Of a DNA stretch of 64,000 nt, positions 57,365 through 64,000 are shown piece after piece. The number at the start of each line of letters is the position of its first letter. Position 1 is the first letter of the stretch. The DNA is from Cynocephalus volans. Lineage: Eukaryota; Chordata; Mammalia; Dermoptera; Cynocephalidae. The position numbers and the translations under genes are program-made. The DNA is taken from the NCBI RefSeq assembly GCF_027409185.1, contig NC_084467.1:17660501-17724500 (forward strand). Direction: 5' to 3'. The notes below the pieces were generated by a model. The model worked only from the letters and a program-made list of their open reading frames with translations, did not search any database and was not told the origin of the DNA.

Positions 57365-58129
57365 TAAACCTGAGAGTTTTGAAACATGGCAAAGGGTAAC
57401 AGATGGTCGAGTCGACGGACGACGTGAGGACAATATGCAAGAAGAGGAGATTGGGTCCCGCTCACATCACTTGCAAAAGAAGCTCCGGGTTGATGAAAGT
57501 CCCAAATATAAAAAGCAAACTATAAAGCTTAAAAAGAAAACAGAGGAAGATAACTTTATGATCTTAGAGTAGAAAATAAATGAGACACAAAAAGCATAAG
57601 TGATGAAGGAAAACAAAAACAAATTTTATTTTATTAAAATGAAGAACTCCTATATGACAAAAAAGTGAACAGATTTGTGAAAGCCACAGAGTGGGAGTAG
57701 ATATTTGTAGTCTGTATAACCAGGAGTGAATTCATTTCCAAAATAACTCTTAAAAAAATTCCGAAAGAATCAATTTACCAAAACATTCCAAAGCAAGAAA
57801 AAAACGGGTAAATGATATGAACAGACAAATAAGAGGAAGAAATTGGAATGGCCAATAAAGATATAAAACAGATTCTCAACATCACTAGTAAACACAGAAT
57901 TGCAAATTAAAACAATAATGAGATGGCCTATTACAGCAATATGATTGGCAAAGTTAGTCTATTACACTAATATTGATGAAGGTTTGGGGGAAATGCCAAT
58001 GTTTATAAACTGCTGGTGGGTATGTAAATTTGCACAACTACTTTGGAGAGCAATTTGGGAACACTTAGTAAATGTTAAGATAAGCAAATCTGCAAGCCAG
58101 CCAATTCCACAACTAATGTGTGCCTGTCT

Positions 58130-58455
58130 TAGGTTAAATCCCCTCGGCGGGGTCTGAGACAGGGATTCCTGTGCCGGTGACTTATTGAAGGGGAGCTCCC
58201 GGGTGAAAGGGAGAAGGGACAGCAGGCGGGGTGGGAGGAAATGCTAAGCAGTGATGTGTTCTCAGCTGGAGATTAGCTTCAGTCTGATCCCACTGGATCG
58301 GATTGCAGCATTAATAACACCACAGATTGATCCACCTTGAGGGAAGGGAGCCAATATTTTGTATCCTCCATGTCAGTGAGTCATTGGCTATGGGTTACCT
58401 CATGAGGGGAGGTGGTATAACTTCATGGGCGAGGAAGTGAGCCCTTAACATCCAA
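58130..58455. repeat. Unclassified insertion within the L1
   Basis: About 325 bp of different base composition (GC-richer) separates L1 ORF2 parts. It begins around ttaggttaaatcccctcggc. Probably an old LTR or DNA element; family not recognised. Confidence 0.45.
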
Positions 58456-59387
58456 CACTCACAGCAGCTGGCGGGTGGATAAAAGACATCTGGATGGAGC
58501 ACCAACAGTTCTTTCTACAGCATCCTGGAGAAACTCACACTCACATGCAGAAGGATACGTGGCCCAGAATATTCATTGCACCTCAGTGTATAATAGGAAA
58601 ACAAAGGGAAATCCAAGTGCCTCTCAGCAGGAAAACAGGAAAATAAACTGCTTTCTAAGGACAATGAGATAGTCCACCACCAATAAAAGAAATAAACCAG
58701 ATCAACATGCATCAATATGAATGTCTCTAAAATATAATATGAAATGAAAAATTAAATAACAAAGGAAGATTTACAGTACTACACCATTTATGTAAACTTT
58801 AAAAATATATGTAACAATTAGAATATACAGGTTTGAACGCATAACTAGTTAATGACAGTATAAAACCATGCACGGGGCAGATGCATACCAGTTCAGCACT
58901 GCAGAATCTATCATGTTTCACTGATTTTTTTTTTTTTTTTTGAGAGAAGACTGAAGCAAATTTGGCAAAACGTTACGGCCCATTTAATCTTGATGGTGGA
59001 CACATATGTCTGTTACATTATTTTCTGATTTTTTTCTGTATATTGAAATGTTCCCTAATTAAAAATAAAAATGTTTAAAAAGCAAGCGGGAGATGGGGTG
59101 TATGGGAATTCTGTATTTCTCACTCAATTTTGCTGTGAACCTAAAACTCCTCTAAAAAATAAACTTTATTACTTATTTTTAAAAAACCCACAAGGGAGGG
59201 ATTCTGAGGAAGCTCAGTGTCTCAGAGATGAGAAAAGCCTCCATGAACTGACCCTTCTGGGGTGGGGGTGAGGGTGGGGGAGGGGAAGGGAGCTGTGCTG
59301 TCCAGGGTGCTGGACCCCAGTGGAGGGGGCTGGTTGTGCTGCAAATGTCAGCTCTCTCTCCAAAATATCCCAAAGTATCACAAATCT

Positions 59388-59488
59388 GGCTGGCTGTTAG
59401 GTCACTCAATAAAGCATGGTGCTGATTACACCAAGGTCAAGGGTTCGGATCCCCATACCAGCCAGCCACCAAAAGAAAAAAATACAAT
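59388..59488 (+). mobile_element. tRNA-Ile-derived SINE (CYN-like), monomer
   Basis: ggctggctgttaggtcactc head, box B in aagggttcggatccccatac, and a short A-rich tail. Flanking duplication gtatcacaaatct / gtatcccaaatct (59375-59387, 59489-59501), one mismatch. Confidence 0.85.
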
Positions 59489-59559
59489 GTATCCCAAATC
59501 TAACCCTGTATCTCCACCTGCCGCGGTCCTGCCACCACCACTCGTCACCAGGACAACTG

Positions 59560-60145
59560 TGGGAGCTTCCCCATATATCTCCCTGCTTCTTCTCTTGCCC
59601 CTGTAATCCATTCTCCACAAGCAGCCAAAGGGATCTTCTAAAAATAAACCAGATCATGCTACTTCCCTGATTGTAACCCTCCAAAAGCTTCCTATCAAGT
59701 TTACAATAACATCGAACATGCTCACCCAGCATGCAACACCCTATGTAACTGCACCTGCTGGTGTCTCTGACCTCCCTCCAACCCTCCCCTTCCCCACCCC
59801 ACCCCCATGCCCCGCCTTTTATTTTTTGGACCTGCCAGGCCTTGGCCTTTGCTCACACCTCTCTGCCTGGGATGTTCTTCCACGTCTGCGAAAGGCTCAG
59901 CCAGAGTGTGACGGCCCACCCGAGTCACTTTCTATCATGTTACCCAATATCATTATGTTTATAGCACTTCCCACCAGTGGAAATTATCACGTTTATGTGT
60001 TGGCTTGTTTACTTTCTGCTCCAACTTTCAGTGCACTCTAAAGAATCAGGTACCTCATCTAATTCACTCGATGCTTTAATCCCAGCACATAGCTCAGTGA
60101 TAGACCTCATTTGTGTACAGCAGATCTCTTTTAAATGAATGAATG
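59560..60145 (+). repeat. L2 LINE 3' region, long
   Basis: Forward L2: aaaccagatcatgctacttc, ggccttggcctttgctcaca, tctgcctgggatgttcttcc, then the 3' end agcacatagctcagtgatag and aatgaatgaatg. One of the longest L2 remnants here. Confidence 0.82.
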
Positions 60146-62374
60146 TGTATTTATTTTCTGAACACCTCTTCTGGGATGAACCCTGTGCTTGGCTCTGTGA
60201 AGAAATATTTTCTGGGAGAAATAAGGTAATCCTGTCTTCACGATGCTAACAGGCTGGAGAGAACAGAGAAGCCAAATCAGAGAACCTTACAATGTTGAAA
60301 TAGTCCCTTTGCCCTTATTACAGAATTAGAGGGCTTTAAATAATCCAGTTTTTCATTCCCCACCTCCCTCCTTGTTTCTTAAGAAACCCAGCCTCACCCA
60401 GAGAAAAGGACTCACCCAAGTTCACACAGCATCAGAGGCATGGTCTGCATCTGAACTCAGTCCACTTAACTCCTCATAGTTTGCATTTGAAGGAAGGCCC
60501 CCAAAAGAAGCTTAGGACCTTTGTTCTCCTCCTGGCTCTTGGGTGCCCTTGGGCACCACCCAGAGAAGGGAAACAACTTCCGCAGAGAAATGGTTTGAGG
60601 AGCGAAAGGAAATCCTCAAGCACAGTGCACCTTAGCCTTTGATCAGACACAGTTTCTGTGCTTTCACCATTAGGATCTCATCTCTTTGGAGGAAGCTTTG
60701 CCTTCTTTGGGCTCCCCGGAGCAAACTCAGAAGCCCCCTGGGACTCTCTGGGCCCCTCAGGGCAGACAAAACTGGCCAAACCCTCCCACCCCAGCGAGGG
60801 GACTCATTGGGAGAGAACGGACAATACGACTGGGAGGTGCAGGAAGCGTGGAAAACAGATGTTGAGGCTCCAAGCAAACCTGTCATCTGCCCTGCCTGCC
60901 TCTCTGGCTTGTCTCCTGTTCTTGCTCCTCAGCAAAGCCATAAGAGACCATCCAGCCAGGAGAAAACACCTGCAGGTCCGTGAATACTCTCGGCCCTCTC
61001 CCATGGCTATGCCATGTGTGTTTCCACTAGAGAAATGTTCTTCCTCTCCCTTCTCCCCCTGGCCAATTCCAGCTCATACTGAAGATCTCAACCTCTGGCA
61101 CCCCTCCCCTAATTTAGGGTTCGATGCGTCCCTTCTCTGACATTCCACCGACCCCTGGGCCTTCCCATTAAAGCACTTATATCGCACTGTGATGGATCTC
61201 TCACCTTCATTGTGGATTGATCAAGGCCAGAATCATCCCAATTTAGTCAGAGAGGCCCAGTGCCTGGCCCAGGGCTGGCTTGTGCTAGGATTTCAGTGCA
61301 CAACAAATGCACAGGCTAATAATCCTTCACAGGGTCCTGGGCATCTGCCCTACGGCAGGTCGGTTTTTTCATCCCTCCCTTCCACGTGACCTTGAAGAGG
61401 TCACTTCTCCTCTTTGAGCCCCATTTCATCATCTGTAACATGGGGTCACTGAAGCACAGACTTGTCAGAGGATTAAAGGACAATGTGGGGAGAAGATGCA
61501 GAGGACAGTGCCTGGCATTTGTCACTGTTGCTGGAGGGGTGGCTGGTATCTCTGTGAAGGTGGTAAGAGCAAAGCTGTTGGTGAATATGGATGAGGCTCT
61601 GGTAGAGCAAGGATGGGAAGCCCGAGTGGTCTAGAGTCCTGGCCCCCAGAGCAGCCCCCCATCACTCCTCTGTCTCTTGCTCCACCTGGAGGGATGACCC
61701 AGGCCCACGGGCCAGTCGCCTCTCTCACTCCATCCCCAGTGCCCAAGCACCTCATTAGCCCCCCCACCTCCCCCACACTATGCGGCTGGGGAAGGGTCAG
61801 CTGCTGGCTGAAATTCACAGTCCTTGGAGGGTTTACATTTCCATGTCTCCCGTGTTGGGGCTGGTGGAAGGTGATGAATAAAAGATAGGGATGGGGGGGA
61901 GCTCCTGTGGCTTTAACAGAAATGTGATGAGCATTTAGAGTGGGGAGATTAGCGCAAGAACTCTCTGAATACCAAACCGAGGGGTTCAGCATCCAATGCA
62001 AGATAAACCAAAATAAACCAGAAATCCACCTTCCTGCTTTGAGGTGGCAGGAGCTCAAGGACAGAAGAGTGAGACTGGGGGCCTAGGCTGGGGAGGGGGA
62101 GGGCAAGGGTGATGCAGGCTCAGGGAGAGGGAACTGGAAACCATCAGGACAGAAGTTCAAGTGGAGGAATGGCCAAGGTGACCCAAGGGCTAGGGCCACG
62201 GTGGGGGAAGGGAGAGGAGCGCAGATGCAGCCCCCTCTCTTCCAGGGCTGACATCTTCTTTGGATGCTAAAAGTAATTATTCCCCCTAACACATACTCAT
62301 GTGAAAGGGGCTGTGAAGAGTAGCCTGTCTGCATGGCATCTAATGGGAGCCCATGGGTGGCTTATTGTTATTAA
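60146..62374. other. Intergenic, mostly unclassified
   Basis: No gene recognised. Apart from the MIR at 61370-61530 there is a possible MIR scrap near 60380-60470 and a non-repetitive block near 61905-62040 with an AT-rich run. Open frames lack any family resemblance. Confidence 0.55.
61370..61530 (+). repeat. MIR SINE
   Basis: Forward MIR: cgtgaccttgaagaggtcac, ttcatcatctgtaacatggg, cagtgcctggcatttgtcac. Confidence 0.8.
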
Positions 62375-62600
62375 TAATAATGAGTCACTATTTACTGCAT
62401 TTTCATCTTGTGCCAGACACAGTGCCAAGTGCTTTCAATCCTTGCGGCAACCTTATGAGAGTATTGCTACTGCTACTCATCCCCTCTTCACCAGTAAGAA
62501 AACTGAGGCATGGGAACACTAGGTCACTTGCTCCATGTTACATAGCTAGTGAGTGGTGAGCCAGGACTCGAACCCAGGGCAGCCTGGCTCCCTAGGGGAG
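62375..62600 (-). repeat. MIR SINE, near full length
   Basis: Reverse MIR: gccagacacagtgccaagtg, aagaaaactgaggcatggga, gtgagccaggactcgaaccc. Confidence 0.92.
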
Positions 62601-62739
62601 GGGCAATGGTGGTGTGCGCTGGGGGATTTCCGGATGTGGCCTAGTTCTAAGCTCAGGAATCGTCTAGCTGGCCAGCAGGTCACACCTGAATCTGTCTCCT
62701 AGACAGTTTCTCCTGGGGGAGCACATCCCAGGCCCACCG

Positions 62740-63200
62740 GCCAGAGGGGATGAGTGACGGGCCAGGGGTAGAGCCCATTGCTATGGATTTGTGCTTGGAT
62801 GTGAGTAAATGACTATGAGAGGTTGTACAGACATTTTTGTGCATGTGGTGGCTTGTGACTGTGCAAAAGTGTACATGTGGCATAATCTCCAAGTTTGTGT
62901 GTGACAGCTGGTATATGACTGTATATGTGTGTGTCCATGTGAGTATGACTGTGACAGGAGAGTATTTGCTGTGAGGGTGAGGGCGAGTGTGGCTGGGTTT
63001 AATGGATGGGCAGTTCTTTATATATAGAACCCAGTGACTAAAATACATAAAATACACAAATGGGTGTGCGTGTGATTGGTGTGGGTACAGTTTGTACACA
63101 TGATTGTGTGTATGTGTATGTGTGTCTCACATGACTATGACAGTGTGTGGGTGCCTGTGTGTAGAGGGAGGTGTGTATGTTTGTGTGTTCACATGCCAAG
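62740..63200 (+). repeat. TG-rich degenerate repeat tract
   Basis: Over 450 bp of TGTG, TGACTGTG and GTATATG-type words (for example gactgtatatgtgtgtgtcc), a decayed minisatellite. Confidence 0.75.
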
Positions 63201-63487
63201 CCGAGATGTCACCTCTGACTCCCTCCCCGACCAGTGTCACCCCCAGTGATGATTGTATGTCTGTTGAGATGCTCGGATTAGGAATCATTTTGCTTCAGTA
63301 TAAGAATCCTCACAGAGACTCCTGGACATGGAGCGTCCTGTTTCAGATCCTTAGCAAAGCTTCAGAGTCAGGCTTAGCACCTGAATTTGCCTTCTCCTCT
63401 GAAATCCCCCCAGTGTCCCTCCAAGGCCAGACAGATACTCCCGGTTCTATCTTCAAGAAAGGCCAAGCTTCAGAAGGATTATGTACC

Positions 63488-63735
63488 AGGCACTTTATAT
63501 ATAATATGTATATTATAAAATATATATATAATATATAATATAAAGTGCCTTTCTTGTAATATAAAGGCACTTTATATATAATATAAATTATAAAAATATA
63601 CAATATAAAACATATAGTTTACATACAAATATGTAAAATACAAATATAAATATATATTTATATTATATATTATTAAAATATATAACATAAAAATATAAAT
63701 ACATATTATATATATATATAAACTTTATATATAAA
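63488..63735. repeat. AT-rich fold-back simple repeat
   Basis: About 250 bp of nearly pure A/T. AGGCACTTTATATATAATAT occurs at 63488-63507 and again at 63565-63584, with an inverted form between them (about 63533-63550). An L2/MIR-like ancestor may lie beneath (flank ccatttcacaattggggaaa). Confidence 0.85.
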
Positions 63736-64000
63736 GGGGCTTTCTTCCCATTTCACAATTGGGGAAACTGAGGCTTAGACATGTGAAGACTCTTGCCTCC
63801 CACTTCAGGTCCTAATTGTTTTTGTTGAATTTTCCCTAATTTTCTGAGCTTTTGCTACATAATTACTCTTGTCCTGGCTGAAACCAAGACACTCAATCAA
63901 TCATTCATTCAACAGTTCTCTGCACTTCACTCCTGTAACCAGCTGTCCAAGGAAGAAGCCATCACCTTCCCAAGACTACACCAGCCTTAAACCTGGCAGG

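Larger units (their letters stand above)
56930..59190 (+). mobile_element. Old L1 LINE fragment (ORF2 end and 3'UTR), interrupted
   Basis: Pieces of L1 ORF2 in order: cttgacaagatcattccaaa, acccagaatagccaagaaaa, atgaagaactcctatatgac, aaactgctggtgggtatgta, actttggagagcaatttggg, agaatattcattgcacctca. A poly-A-rich 3'UTR ends near 59190. Many stops and internal gaps. It is cut by a SINE (57253-57364) and by an unclassified insert (about 58130-58455). Confidence 0.85.

Noticed and set aside
55480..64000. Possible 5' exons of a downstream C1Q gene
   Set aside because: No Gly-X-Y collagen repeats or C1q-type sequence was seen in any frame.

Overview
The window is mammalian nuclear DNA: large introns, canonical GT-AG splicing, one CpG-island promoter, and abundant ancient mammalian repeats (MIR, L2, L1M, a MaLR LTR, hAT-Charlie elements). 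It holds one protein-coding gene that I can support, on the + strand: EPHA8, an Eph-family receptor tyrosine kinase. All 17 coding exons are present, from the ATG at 21983 to the TGA ending at 53574. They sum to 3018 nt, or 1005 residues, the length I recall for human EPHA8. Every exon joins in frame and no disabling change was seen.

Organism: I found no Alu, rodent B1/B2, carnivore or ruminant SINE. The only young SINEs are three copies derived from tRNA-Ile, at 14671-14782, 57253-57364 and 59388-59488, each with a target-site duplication. One is a head-to-tail dimer. tRNA-Ile-derived monomer and dimer SINEs are known from colugos (Dermoptera, the CYN family), so a colugo is my best inference. 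This was not tested against a database.

Layout. 1-21500: intergenic, full of old repeats, with some non-repetitive AT-rich blocks that look like regulatory DNA (best at 16640-16900, with a PBX/HOX-type TGATTGAT and a forkhead GTAAACA). 21530-22150: CpG island, inverted CCAAT box, GGC repeats and exon 1 (signal peptide). 22077-40324: three long introns around exon 2 and the large exon 3 (ligand-binding domain). 40325-48083: exons 4-8 (cysteine-rich region, two fibronectin III domains, transmembrane helix). 48866-53574: exons 9-17 (juxtamembrane region, kinase, SAM). 53575-about 55475: 3'UTR ending at an AATAAA. 55480-64000: intergenic, with MIR and L2 remnants, an L1 interrupted by a dimeric SINE, a TG-rich stretch and an AT-rich fold-back tract. 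No exon of the human neighbours (ZBTB40 upstream, C1Q genes downstream) was recognised.

No new gene system is visible. The observations most worth checking are an open reading frame running from exon 5 into intron 5 (a possible soluble receptor form), two palindromic mariner-like hairpin elements near or inside the gene, a pair of unusually similar MIR-derived segments on either side of exon 2, a G-rich skewed tract after exon 1, and candidate distal enhancers.
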